From Siphonodentalium dalli (taxonomy: Eukaryota > Mollusca > Scaphopoda > Gadilida > Siphonodentaliidae): a DNA stretch of 64,000 bases. Shown here one piece after another: positions 44,445 to 55,393 of this stretch. The DNA lies in assembly GCA_032622095.1 (NCBI GenBank), contig CP136067.1:50879899-50943898 (forward strand), in the 5' to 3' direction. The notes beneath the pieces are model-generated. The model was not told the DNA's origin. It did not search any database and saw only the letters and a list, made by a program, of their open reading frames with translations. Made by a program: the position numbers and the translations under genes. Positions within the stretch are counted from its first letter, which is position 1; every line of letters starts with the position of its first letter.

Positions 44445-44965
44445 CCCATTAAATGCCCATTAAAGGCCCATTAATGATATACCATTACAAATCCATTAAA
44501 AAACCCATGATTTTCCCGTTAAAAACCCATTAAAATACCCCCTTAATATGTAACCTTTCACAGCCATTAAATTGCCATTATTATAAGAAAGTTAACGGCC
44601 ATTAAAGCTAAATTATTTTAATGGGTATGTGTATGGCCATTAAATTAACTGGGGTAATGGGCATTAAATGAAGGCGGGAACTAAAGGCCATTAAAACATT
44701 AATGGCAACATTCTGTGTTTAATTGCCATTAAAACCCCTTTAAAATCCAATGAAAGGTTACATATTAAGGCCCATTAAATATAATGGGCATTAAAATGGG
44801 TCATTATAATGGGCATTAATTTTGGGAGGTCAATTTTGATGCCCATTAAATTTATGGGGGCAGGGTGCCCACAAAATTGATGGCCATTAAATACAGCCTA
44901 TATTTAATGGTTGGTTCATGGGGCATAATAAGGCCCATTAAATATGATGGGCATGAAAAACTGGT
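44445..44965 (+). repeat. Left subterminal domain of GGCCATTAA words
   Basis: Variants of GCCCATTAAA, GGCCATTAA, TAATGGGCATTAAA and ATGGCCATTAAA occur in both orientations, roughly every 15-25 bp. The density falls sharply after about 44965. In CACTA elements such repeats bind the transposase (family knowledge). Confidence 0.85.
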
Positions 44966-45914
44966 CATATTAAGCAGAATGAGGTCTCCAGAAGGTGAGT
45001 TTGACGACGCTGGTCCGCTTCACTGAAATGACTAGACACTTTATCTCCAAACTTGGGTATGATACCCGGAATTAGGTGTTTATAGCCAGAATATGGCCCG
45101 GGACCTTGAATGTCCCTTTAAAGTGGTACTGTGTGTATATTTATGGACTCCCCGATTCCTCATTTCTCTGTACAATATAGCTCAAGATGATCTATTTTTA
45201 AATGGGGCATCAACTGTGTTGAAATTAATTACAATTGGATAGAAATAATAATAAAACATATATAAGGCCATTACAAATTCAAGTCTGGGTTCACAAGCAA
45301 TTATGTCTAAATGTTTTGATAAGGGAGGGAGGGAGTCTTTTTATATTTATTATTTATTTAAAAAATTTCAAAACATACTCAAAATCGAATATTAAATCTT
45401 TTTTCATGATTCCATGTTCATGTAATTATACAACTTGTATCTGTGTAATCACATGTATAGCTCAATACATGGGAATATTCTGACACCTCTGTTGCCCAAT
45501 TCCAAAAGCATGGCTCTAAATGGATATTGAGGAAAGGCATAGCATGAGTTTTGTCTGGTTCTATTCATGATAGTGTGAGGGATATGGTTTATAAAGTCAG
45601 AAGCACTCAATGTCTCCCACCAAATATCATAACTGTACAATGTAACCACACATACATGTATAGAGAAACACACACCACTCAAATTACAAAAAACTTCTGA
45701 CAATTATATTAGGAATTCTGAGAAATCTGATTCAAATGTAGCAGTGCCATAAATTGCTCTACATGTATTTATTTACTGCAATGCCCATGGATATCCACTA
45801 TCAGGAACAATTCTCAGTGACACTGATGTAATTTTTCTAGTGTAACACAAGAATCCTATATACCGGTTTATATCATTATACTTTTATACTGATGGCTGCT
45901 GATGTGAGAACATA

Positions 45915-46947
45915 CCTTCTCAAAATTAACTTTAAATAAGTGTCCCTCTCAAACGTTGGAACCGCGTTGAGAATTGACCATCGACGCGATTCTCGTGTTA
46001 ACGGAACGCGGTCGTAACGTTACTCCAATGCAGTTGTGATTTTCCTCAATGCGGTCGAGGTAACCGTCAATGCAACATAGCGCGGTGGGCATGACTGTCA
46101 ACGCAACAAACACGGTTGAGATAACCGTCAACGAAACGGAACATTGCCAACATAATACAATGTTATTTTGGCATGGTGGGAGGTATGGATAAAATGATTG
46201 ATTGGTGTTAAATGTTTTACATTTTCATTAGAATTTTTCTGGAAAAAGCTAATAAATAAATGTAGATCGCATTGATCGTGCTGCACGAATTAATAGAGAT
46301 GCAATTGAGATTTCTAACAACCAAAACACTTTTGAGTTCACGTCGCGTAGTTATGTGATTTTCTGTTTTCAGAGAGTGGGAAAATGACACTAAATTAGTC
46401 ATATGTGATAATAAATTATATTTAAAACAAAAAATTTAATGGTTAAAAAACTACTTACATGACTCATCGTCTGTATATTTTTCGGCGCGGTGATTGTAAT
46501 CTTCGCGTGTTGCGTTGATCCTTGACGCAACGCATTTAACATAAACGCGGTCTGTGTTAAACTTCAACGCGGTCGTAACGTACCAACACTGCGTTATCAA
46601 CGCAACGACCGCATTGTGTTGAAGGTACCCTGCTGGACAAAACAAGTGTCCACTTAACCGCGGTGCGGTTTGCGTTGCCACCGTGGCCGAACTGCAACTA
46701 CACCGCGGCTCCACCAGCTGACTGCAGTTCGGCCGTGTACTTGCCGTTCGGCCGTGGTGTACTTGCCATTCGGCCGCGGTGTACTTGCCGTTCGACCGCG
46801 GTGCTCAACCGCGGTTACACACAATGACACCGCGGCCAAACGGCAAGTACACCGCGGTGGCAGTGGACACTTGTTTTGTCCAGCGGGGTACAACCGCGTT
46901 GTTAACTCCTGAGAACCGCGTTAAAAGGGACACTTATTTTGAGAAGG
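45915..46947. mobile_element. TIR element with AACGCGGT subrepeats (about 1 kb)
   Basis: The left end CCTTCTCAAAATTAACTTTA, then AATAAGTGTCCCT, pairs with AGGGACACTTATTTTGAGAAGG on the right; the left arm has an ~11-bp extra segment. The interior near both ends is filled with AACGCGGTCG, ACCGTCAACGCAAC and AACCGCGTTG words. No target duplication was resolved. It lies inside the CACTA-type element and itself hosts another MITE. Confidence 0.7.
46628..46888. mobile_element. Nested GC-rich MITE with TA target (261 bp)
   Basis: CCCTGCTGGACAAAACAAGT, then GTCCACT, is mirrored by AGTGGACACTTGTTTTGTCC and AGCGGGG. TA lies on both sides (46626-46627, 46889-46890). The interior repeats CCGCGGTGTACTTGCCGTTC and its complement. 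Its ends share the ACAAGTGTCC/AAGTGTCCC theme with its host element. It is much richer in GC than the surroundings. Confidence 0.75.
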
Positions 46948-47163
46948 TCTGTGCATGTGCTGTCAAAGTGACAGTTCTGATAGATTGGTTGAATTCAATT
47001 TCAATGATTGGGAGGAACGTACTTGTACTTCAAAGATTGACAAGAAGAAAGTATTTGTGAATAACTTCATTTTTATTTTTCTATTAGATCACATATTTTG
47101 GCACCAGGAAACACTTTTTGCTCATTGAAACTACTCGAGTTTCCAATATAGCATTCGGTTTAA

Positions 47164-47601
47164 AGGTACTCAACCCGTAAAGAGGGTCCCCATCTCAACA
47201 GATTCCAACAACAACAATCCGATCGGAGGGTCCTATATTACTATTTCTTTGGCTTTGGGGGTAAAAAATATTTGATTCGAGTCGAGGAACCCATCAAACA
47301 AAGCTCAGAGTTATTAGATATTGATTTTTGAAATTTGTTATAAACTCGAGATCAGTACTACTAACTGCCGTAATCTGCTCTGGATGTGTTCTCCGAATCT
47401 ATTCAAACAGACAAGGATGGATAACTCTAAAAAGTTCTGGGCCAGATAGTATTCCCGATAATGAAAAATAATAGATTTCTAAAATCGATATCTAACAAAT
47501 CTGAGGTTTGATGGGTGACTTCCTCGACTCGAATCAAATATTTTTGACCCCCGAAGCCATTGAAATAGTAATTGAGAGGAGTTTTATCGGGTTGAGTACC
47601 T
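47164..47601. mobile_element. TTAA-flanked MITE of a second family (438 bp)
   Basis: Flanked by TTAA at 47160-47163 and 47602-47605. It starts AGGTACTCAACCCG and ends CGGGTTGAGTACCT. The arms are about 170 bp, with AAATATTTGATTCGAGTCGA mirrored by TCGACTCGAATCAAATATTT. The AGGTAC start is shared with the MITEs at 30125 and 31424, but the interiors differ. Kolobok/T2-like by target and end. Confidence 0.8.
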
Positions 47602-48039
47602 TTAATGTATTTCAAATCGTTTGGAATTTTCCGGATTTCGCCAAAATCATCAGATTTAATGCATTGCATTGTCGCAAATAGTTCACCAACCAACAGATGT
47701 TCCTTCGGTTAATCCTCCATATACACTCAACGGTATAACTGTGATCCCTGACGTAATGCACATAGAAAACGAACTCATTTTTTCCAATTTATTTGTCCAA
47801 AATTGAAAAAATGGACAGACGATAAAATATCAGACCACGTGCTTTTTACCGGAAGTAAATATAACCGGTGTTCTTAAACATGTGACCGGTGAACCAAAAA
47901 TAAGTCCCTATCACTAGCGTATTGACGGAGGATTTTTTTTTTTTTTTTGAGATTGCGCTAAATAGTTTTGCTGCAGCCATGAAGCGGGCTTTTAGTGATG
48001 CGGGCGTTAATTATACCCCCTTTAAAAAGAGGGTTAAAC

Positions 48040-49390
48040 TGTTTTGCACTATCCGTCCGTACATGCGTCTGTGTGTGCGACCGTACGTACGCCCGTCCGA
48101 TGTTTGTTCATGTCATAACTTGAACAGTAGTGCTCCGATCTCAATGAAATTAGGTATGGATGTTCACTACAATGAGGACATTAAATAGAGGGTTCCATCG
48201 TTTTGTTCCGATTTTCCATTCTAGAGTTATTCATCTTTCTTTATCTGGAAATGTTGGCTTTTGCATGGTATGCCTGGTGTCAGTTCATGTTGTAACTTCA
48301 ACAGTTTTGATGGGATCTCAATGAAATTTGGTATGGATGTTCACTACAATGAGGGCATTAAATAGAGGGTTCCGTCGTTTTGTTCCGATTTTCCATTCTA
48401 GAGTTATTCATCTTTCTTTATCTGGAAATGTTGGCTTTTGCAAGGTATGCCTGGTGTCAGTTCATGTTGTAACTTCAACAGTTTTGATGGGATCTCAATG
48501 AAATTTGGTATGGATGTTCACAACTATGAGGACATTAAATAGAGGGTTTCATTGCTTTGTTCCGATTTTCCATTCTAGAGTTATTCATCTTTCTTTATCT
48601 GGAAATGTTGGCTTTTGCATGGTATGCCTGGTGTCAGTTCATGTTGTAACTTCAACAGTTTTGATGGGATCTCAATGAAATTTGGTATGGATGTTCACAA
48701 CTATGAGGACATTAAATAGAGGGTTTCATTGTTTTGTTCGGAGTTTCCATTCTAGAGTTATTCATTTTTGATTATCTGGAAATGTTGGATTTTTGGTCCG
48801 TCTGGTGTCTGTGCTTGTCATAACTTGAACAGTAGTGATCGGATCTCAATGAAATTTTGTATGGATGTTCACTACTGTGAGGGCACATGCAATAAAGGGG
48901 TCCATCATTTTTTTTCGGATTTTACATTCTAGAGTTATTCATCTTTGTTTATCAGGAAATGATGGCTGTTTGGTATGTATGCATGGTGTCAGTTCATGTT
49001 GTAACTTCAACAGTTTTGATGGGATCTCAATGAAATTTGGAATGGATGTTCACTACTATGAAGACATTAAAAAGAATCTTCCATCGTTTTGTTCGGATTT
49101 TCAATTCTAGAGTTATACATCTTCGATTATCTGGAAATGTTGGATTTTTGGTCCGTCTGGTGTCTGTTCGTGTCATAAATTGAACAGTAATGCTCGGATC
49201 TCAATTAAATTTGGTATGGATGTTCACCATTATGAGGACATTTAATGGCACATTCAACTATTTGTCTTGTTTTGTTTTTTTGTTCTATAGTTATTCATCT
49301 TTGTTTATATGAAAATGCTGATTTTTGGGTCCATCTGTCTGAGTATAGCAGTCATATTTTATAGATATGCCCACACTAGGCGGTATGTAA
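48040..49390 (+). repeat. Tandem repeat, ~177-bp unit, about seven copies
   Basis: TATGGATGTTCAC recurs at 48154, 48332, 48509, 48686, 48861, 49042 and 49215. Each unit has TCTCAATGAAATTTGGTATG, GAGGACATTAAATAGAGGGT, TTCTAGAGTTATTCATCTTT and TCTGGAAATGTTGG. Inner units are closer to each other than the outer ones. Open frames across it are incidental. Confidence 0.9.
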
Positions 49391-50194
49391 CAAGGGAGTA
49401 TGTACCGGACGACAGTCCATCTCTTGTTTATAATGGCCTAACTTTAAAAGATTGTGCAATATAGTAATTAAAAAATAATATAATATAATACTACTTGTAT
49501 TGTTAATAAACAAATAAAAAATAGAAGGTCTCTTCTCACTAGGGCCCAGTGAAACTTCGAATACATGTATTCTATATCGTAGTGAAGCTTCCGATTCTTA
49601 TGGATTAAAAATTTTGAATGGTGGGGTCAACCTGACAATCAAACAAATGACCAATGGGCTCACTTCAGTAAAATACGCAATCAGAAGAAGATACGTGAGG
49701 CCAAAATAAAAATAAAACATCCATGTTTCCGGTTTGTCTTGCTTCTCAATTGCTTACATGGCTTTTTCATTGATTTACCTCCTTGATTTACCTTCTTGTT
49801 TATATTTCCCCACCATGCAAGAGCCCTGCATGGTAGTACTTGTATAGTTGGTTAGGCATGGACTAGCATAATGAGAAAGAATAGGGCTTCAGTAACCACT
49901 GCTTGAGATAAAAGTCTCTCTTAAAGTGGAGCAGAGAAATACATAAATGATCATCATTGTCTGAGTTTGTGCCTCTGTTGCGTCATGATGTGAGCTTCTG
50001 CTTAAAGTGACGTGAAACACCAATTAAGAAAACAAACCACCATTCGAGAAATTCAAATGGCTGATTCAGTGAGCATAGACATAAATGATTGCCATTGCCT
50101 GATTGTGTAGGTCATGTTATGAGCTTCCACTTAAAGTGACGTTAACTACATGTAGCTGACTATATAAGTACTTTCCTTGGTTGAAACCATGGAT

Positions 50195-50750
50195 ATGGTC
50201 AATTCATGGCCACCACCTATGCAGCCATTGAAATAATTTCCGAGTGATGGGCATTAGTTCGCAATAATAATTTAATGGGCATTAAATGTGGTCATTTGAT
50301 GGCCACTACCTGGGCAGCCATTGAAATCATGGCCATTAATATTACAACAGTTGTGAGTGATGGGCATTAATTTGCAATAATAATGTAATGGGCATTAAAT
50401 TGGTTAGTTGATGGCCATTACCTATGAGGCCATCAAGATCATGGGCATTAATTTCATGACAATTGTACTTGGCATTAAAAGTATACCAAATCATTGCCAT
50501 TAAATTCAGTCAATACAAATTTTAATGGGGTTTAATGGGCATTAAAAAAATAGAATGTGTGTTTAATGGCCAATTCAATGTTTATAATGGTGAACTGGCC
50601 ATTAAATCTTTAAAATTAATGGTGTTTTAATGGGTTCAGTGGAGCCCCATTAAAATTGTTGTTACAAGAATTAATGGTATAAACTAATGGTTTTGGCCAA
50701 TTTAATGGTATTTTAATGGGATTTTCATGGCATTTTAATGGAATGCATGT
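50195..50750 (-). repeat. Right subterminal domain of GGCCATTAA words
   Basis: Mirror of the left domain: TTAATGGGCATTAAA, GATGGCCATTACC, GGTTTAATGGGCATTAAA, ATGGTATTTTAATGGG. Between 50195 and 50480 three longer units with ATGGCCACTACC...GCAGCCATTGAAAT also form a ~110-bp tandem repeat. Confidence 0.85.
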
Positions 50751-50762
50751 ACAGTAGTGGTG

Positions 50763-51539
50763 GTAGTTGACTCTGACAATGTGTCATTCTCTTGTAATCA
50801 ACATGTGACCCTTCTATCTCTTAGAGGAAATCAAAGCATTCGTCGCCGTGAAATACGAGAATCTTGCGTCCAATCATCCAGCCTATACCACTGACTATGA
50901 CCCGATGACAACATAACTAAGTACAAAATAATCACTCCAACAGAACCATATCACATTACTTCTAGTGTTCGTTATGCTAAAGGTTTCTATTGAGTCGCTT
51001 TATGTCGGCTTTAATCCCTAGGGTGCCATATGCGGCTGAGGCTCATTTTACATCGTAGGCAATCGTAAATATTTGTATGGAAGCCACATAACGTCCATAA
51101 CTCCATGGAAACCACCAATTTCATGGTGATATCATTTCCCTCGTGTTGGTATACGCATCTATACTGAACTAATTAATGCTGGTCTGTTGGCAGTCCAACT
51201 TGTATTTAAGTCTGGCCATTGGTACTAAGGTTATAATGGAACATGTCACACAATTCACAAGCTTAACAAGGACCACAACTCTGGGCAGAATAAATGGACG
51301 AAATCCGTGGTATGTGGGGCATTGTTGGTATTCTTTCCCACAACCTGGTTTCACGCCATACCAAATGTCAGACACATACGTTAGTTCAACCCAGGTTACA
51401 AGATTTGATTTAAACATATTTTTATTAGTATAGTGCATAAATAACACATTACATATAAGGGACTGGAGGACAAGTTCTTTGAAACTTAGATGGAACTCCG
51501 CCACCTACAGATCATACATGAAACATAAATATAACAATT
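50763..51539. other. Intergenic stretch, no gene supported
   Basis: Frames of 85 and 111 codons overlap on opposite strands at 51169-51504. Neither has a recognisable motif or codon pattern that favours it. No repeat ends seen. Confidence 0.4.
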
Positions 51540-51821
51540 TATTTTGGATTTATATCAGGTTTTGGTAGGGCGGGTAGAATATAATATTGTGAGTGCGTGA
51601 GTATAAGATATTACATGGGGTGTTAAGTATTATAAATCGGTGGTGGGGGTAATGAGTATAATTATACATACACATGACTAGTATGCCAACTGGCAGCATA
51701 TATATGTATAAGGTGGGGAAAGCGTTAGTTGGTGTGTTTGGGAAATGGTAAATAGAAAGGGGTCGTTTGAGTAAGTAATAGAACATGGTATTGGGGCAGC
51801 AAGTACATTTATGGTACAGAG

Positions 51822-52442
51822 TTAAGATTTTGTGAGTTTACAGGAGCTCATTCGTTGCACGTCGCAAATCGTCCAGAAGATTTTTATGAATTTTAAAGCT
51901 GTATCTGTTGGAATGCAATTCTCGTTGGCGGTTAAAGTTAGATCTCCTTTTAGAAGCGCTTTGAAGGACGCGACTCGAAAGGATCTCATAATATGTGACA
52001 GTTCTATGCGTTGTTGTGAATAAAGGGTGCAATACATGAAAAAGTGTTCTGCATCTTCCACAGGGCTTCCACAAGTACACATGGGGTTATCACCAATGTG
52101 GTTTTCAACTTTGTCATGATTCAGATTACTACACTTATTTCTAATTCGACAGTGTATGATATTTGTTTGTCGGTCACCGAGATATACATGAGATGAAATT
52201 TTTCTCTTGGGGATAATTGTTGATTTGAAAGCCTCATAAGATTTTATTTTGATGTCATTTGCCAAGCAGTTCCAAATTTCGATTATTTTTGGAAAGAAAT
52301 ATTTCTTGAAGGTTTCTAGATGACAAAAGTAGTTCTCAAAATCATCCGCGTTGCGCAAAAAGTAACGACTCGTATCACCGACACGCGGTAGAAGAAGATT
52401 GGATAAAAATTGGGGGGCTTTACGATTATCAATTTTGTGCAT
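51822..52442 (-). pseudogene. LINE C-terminal domain with CxCG cluster
   Basis: HKIDNRKAPQFLSNLLLPRV, RYFLRNADDFENYF, FPKIIEIWNCLANDIK, then TNIIHCRIRNKCSNLNHDKV and MCTCGSPVEDAEHFFMYCTL. The CxCG-x-EH-x-C cluster and the HCRxRNxCSxLNxDK block are nearly the same as in the LINEs at 20000 and 23000. The 206-codon frame is intact. Confidence 0.82.
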
Positions 52443-52771
52443 AAGACATAATTTTTGTGCATCTCGACGAATCTGAAGGGGTTTCCATCCAAGTTCGTTA
52501 AGACAATTGGCGTTCGACGAGGATCTAGTTAGGCCAGATACAACTCGCGCTGCATCGTAACACAGTTTGTCTATTTTGTGATGTCAGGGGCATAGTCCCA
52601 GACACAACTGCCATATTCTAGTATGGGCAGTAAATGTGTTTTGAACAATGTGTCGAGGGTCTTTCGTGATAACATATACTTTAATTTTCGGAGTTGTGAA
52701 AGCACAGTGCAAGCATTCTTGTAGATATATTCTATCGCAAGGTCCCACTGAAGATCGGATTGCAGAACGAT

Positions 52772-53520
52772 TCATACATGACAGTGATCTTCGACTATTT
52801 CGAGTTTGTTGGAACATAATATGAGGTCTGCACTGCGCGGGAATGTTGATTGGTGGCCCTGAAATATCATTGCTTTCGTTTTTGATGAGTTAAGGGAAAC
52901 CAGCCATTTGCTAGTCCAACTATCAAGTGATTTAAGGTCGTTATTTATGTGAACCACCAGATCTTCGAAATATGGTAGTGAATAGAATATATAGGTGTCA
53001 TCTGCAAATAGGCGACCGTTGACTTCAGATTGTCTCCAATGTCATTTATGAATATTGAGAACAAAAAGGGACCAAGAACATACACCTGAAGAACCCCAGA
53101 GGCGGGTTGTAGGGGATGTGAATACTCCGATCCAACAAACACTCGTTGAGATCTATTGCTGATATAGTCAGTAATCCAGAAGAGTAATTTTCCATCAATG
53201 CCATAACTACGTATTTTATGAATTAGTCCAATATGCCAAACCCGCTCAAACGCTTTAGAGATATCTCAGAATACACCTATGCATAACATCGACTCACTCC
53301 TAGTTTTGCTACGGTAGTGAATTATTTCTAGTAATTGGTGAGTAGTGCTGTGTCCAGGGCGGAATCCGGATTGGTATTTGTACAAAAGGTTGTTCTTCGA
53401 AAAATACTCGTACATTTTCTGAAAAACGATATTTTCAAGAACTTTGCTCACACATGAAAGAAGTTATATTGGCCTGTAATTAAATGGGTCTGTTTTCTCG
53501 CCTTTCTTGAAGATTGGTAT
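52772..53520 (-). pseudogene. LINE RT palm and start of thumb
   Basis: SKVLENIVFQKMYEYFSKNN, YKYQSGFRPGHSTTHQLLEI, then (in another frame) AFERVWHIGLIHK, QPASGVLQVYVLGPFLFSIF (GVPQGSILGP box altered) and SWTSKWLVSLNSSKTKAMIF. The YADD box is no longer recognisable in one frame. Dead enzyme. Confidence 0.75.
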
Positions 53521-53674
53521 TACGGTAGAAACTTTCCATTTCATTGGGAATATACCTGTTTCTAAGGACTGTTTAAAAATAATATACAGTGGTAGGGCTA
53601 GAGTTTTATGGCATCACTTCAAAATTGTATTACTTATCCCTTCTGGACCAGTGGCTTTGTTAGCGTCCAATTCC

Positions 53675-54233
53675 TTAAGAATTTTCTACACCATCCTGTG
53701 TAATGGTAATTGAATTTAGCGTCTTGGCTGTTCGTTTCGGAAAATCTGGAATAGATTGGCCAGAGTCGTTTATTACACTATTATTTATAAATTTTTCATT
53801 GAGGATATTTGCTTTGTCCACATCATCGTAGGCAAAATGTAGGCCAAATTGCAGTGGCGGTATGGTTAGTGATATGTTCTTATCGCGAAGAAATTCATTG
53901 GTCATTTTCCAAAAAGATTTCGGATCTTGTACGGTATTTAGGTTATTTGAATTTCATCTAGGTATTGTTTTTTTCGCATATTTTTTCATGTTGTTTTTTA
54001 TATTGCGACCAATGATTCGGCTGATTGCTTTTAATTGCTTTCCTTCTGAATCTGTCTCGTCGTCTAATTGCGAGTCTGATGCGACTGTCAAACCAATGTT
54101 TGTCGTTTGGTCTTATGGTAGCCTTATGGTTTGGTACACACTTTTCAACTGTACTATTAATACTATTTTCAATAATTGATACTTCAGATTCTATTGAATA
54201 CACATCGTTTTTGTTCAAGACATTTGTTGTCAA
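53675..54233 (-). pseudogene. LINE linker between endonuclease and RT
   Basis: VEKCVPNHKATIRPNDKHWF, then RLAIRRRDRFRRKAIKSN and HWSQYKKQHEKICEKN is the usual 'kPW.....l..ai..Rdrl...a......W..Yk..RN' region. The next frame (FAYDDVDKANILNEKFINNS, TITQDGVENS) is the segment before RT block 1. Confidence 0.72.
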
Positions 54234-54252
54234 AATCAGCTAGTTTGTAATT

Positions 54253-54959
54253 TCAAATTCGGCGTTTCATTGCAGGTGAAATGTCATAATAGCACGATAT
54301 TGTGATGTATGTGGCTAGGTGGCCAGAGACTCCGGGTTCGATTGTGTCAGCGTCAAGAACGTTTATAGTTTGAGTTACAATGATGGGGTCTAGAAGTGAG
54401 CTGCGAGTGTGGGGAAATGCGCGTCGGCTTATCAATTACATTTTTCATGCTGAAGAAATCGATGGTAGCTTGTAAAGTGCAGCTAGGCTGCACACGATCG
54501 CAGTTTAGGTCACACACGATGATAACTGATTTATTAATATATAACGCAGATGCTATGCTAGATTCAAGGTCGGTCCAAAATGTCGAGTCTGTGAAATTTT
54601 CAGAGCGATAGATAATACATAGTAAAAATGAAGAGCGTTTCTTTCTTTTTTACTTCGAACCACATCACATAGTCACCTTTCTCGAGTTGGTGACAATGGT
54701 TGAACAAAATATTATCGGAGAAGTAAACAAACAGGCCTCCACCAGAGATGTCCCCGTCTAGACTATTTGGTCCCACATATCTATCCAAATTCAACGTTAA
54801 ATGTCGGGTCAAGATGTATTTCACTAAAACACAAAATATCACAAGTATCCAATATATGAGTGATTTTTTCCAGTCACTAGAAGGGTCAGGTGTTGGTGTA
54901 TGTCGCAACTTGTATCTACCATCACGGATATGATTATTAACAACAAAACTAAGATGCAT
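54253..54959 (-). pseudogene. LINE APE endonuclease
   Basis: Blocks in different minus-strand frames: CDILCFSEIHLDPTFN (the Glu of 'SExxLD' is the expected metal ligand), then YVGPNSLDGDISGGGLFVYF and KGDYVMWFEVKK. Near the end, RSSLLDPIIVTQTINVLDAD leads to PGVSGHLATYITI, where the family's SDH reads SGH. The sequence is the N- and C-terminal parts of an APE fold with the middle decayed. Confidence 0.75.
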
Positions 54960-55005
54960 GCATCAGGTCGCCCGTGAACTATCTACCATATAATTGTTGT
55001 AGCTA

Positions 55006-55393
55006 TCGATTATACATTTTGGAATATCTGTCTGTATGTATGTGTGTATGTATGAATGCATGTGTGTATGTGTTATAGACTCTAACACTGCTCGACCGAT
55101 CCGACTCGGATTTGGTATTTAACGTGTCAACTTGACCTAGCTCATATGCATGTTTCTGGACCTTGACCGATCCGACTAAAATTTTGTGTGTAGGACTACT
55201 TCGATCCCGGGAGCAATATGGACGGGTCCAAATTCACGTGGGACCATGTCCTCGAACGTGCTGATATAGGCATGTTTCTGGACCAATTGAACAATAGTTT
55301 GTCCAGACGCTGTATATACTGGGTACTGTCCAGATGGAGGCGATCACAAAGAAATCCCTGAATAGCCCAAACGAAGTCGGGTACATCAGCTAG
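55006..55393 (+). mobile_element. Helitron-like element C (388 bp), first of three in tandem
   Basis: It starts TCGATTATACATTTTGGAAT after an A, with ATCTGTCTGTATG following. It ends GAAGTCGGGTACATCAG and CTAG. The 3' half matches element F (28674). The next copy starts on the base after CTAG. The 5' boundary is inferred from alignment with F and is the less certain end. Confidence 0.75.

Larger units (their letters stand above)
44429..50759. mobile_element. CACTA-type (EnSpm) element, 6.3 kb, with nested elements
   Basis: The ends CACTACTGCGCGCACA and the complement of TGCATGTACAGTAGTG agree as CACTACTGYRCRYRCA, differing only by transitions. GTG lies immediately outside both ends (44426-44428, 50760-50762), the 3-bp target duplication expected for EnSpm/CACTA transposons. 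Inside each end lies a ~0.5-kb domain full of ATTAATGGGC-type words, the subterminal repeats usual in this superfamily. The middle holds nested MITEs and a 177-bp tandem array, and no transposase frame. Non-autonomous, or emptied by later insertions. Confidence 0.85.
51540..54965 (-). mobile_element. APE-type LINE (Jockey/CR1 group), long but broken copy
   Basis: Read on the minus strand the order is endonuclease (54959-54253), pre-RT linker (54233-53958), RT N-terminal region (53905-53675), RT fingers and palm (53520-52945), thumb (52957-52580) and C-terminal CxCG domain (52442-51822), then a 3' UTR. It spans almost the full ORF2 with many frame breaks, so it is older than the LINE at 12010. 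It belongs to the same lineage as the LINEs at 18335 and 21133 by its tail. Confidence 0.85.

Noticed and set aside
46670-47060. Open frames of 79-93 codons on both strands
   Set aside because: They lie in the GC-rich nested MITE and its host element; the predicted peptides are repeats of the CCGCGGTGTACTTGCCG word.
51169-51504. Overlapping 85- and 111-codon frames on opposite strands
   Set aside because: No motif, no splice context and no way to prefer one strand; the length is within chance for the region.
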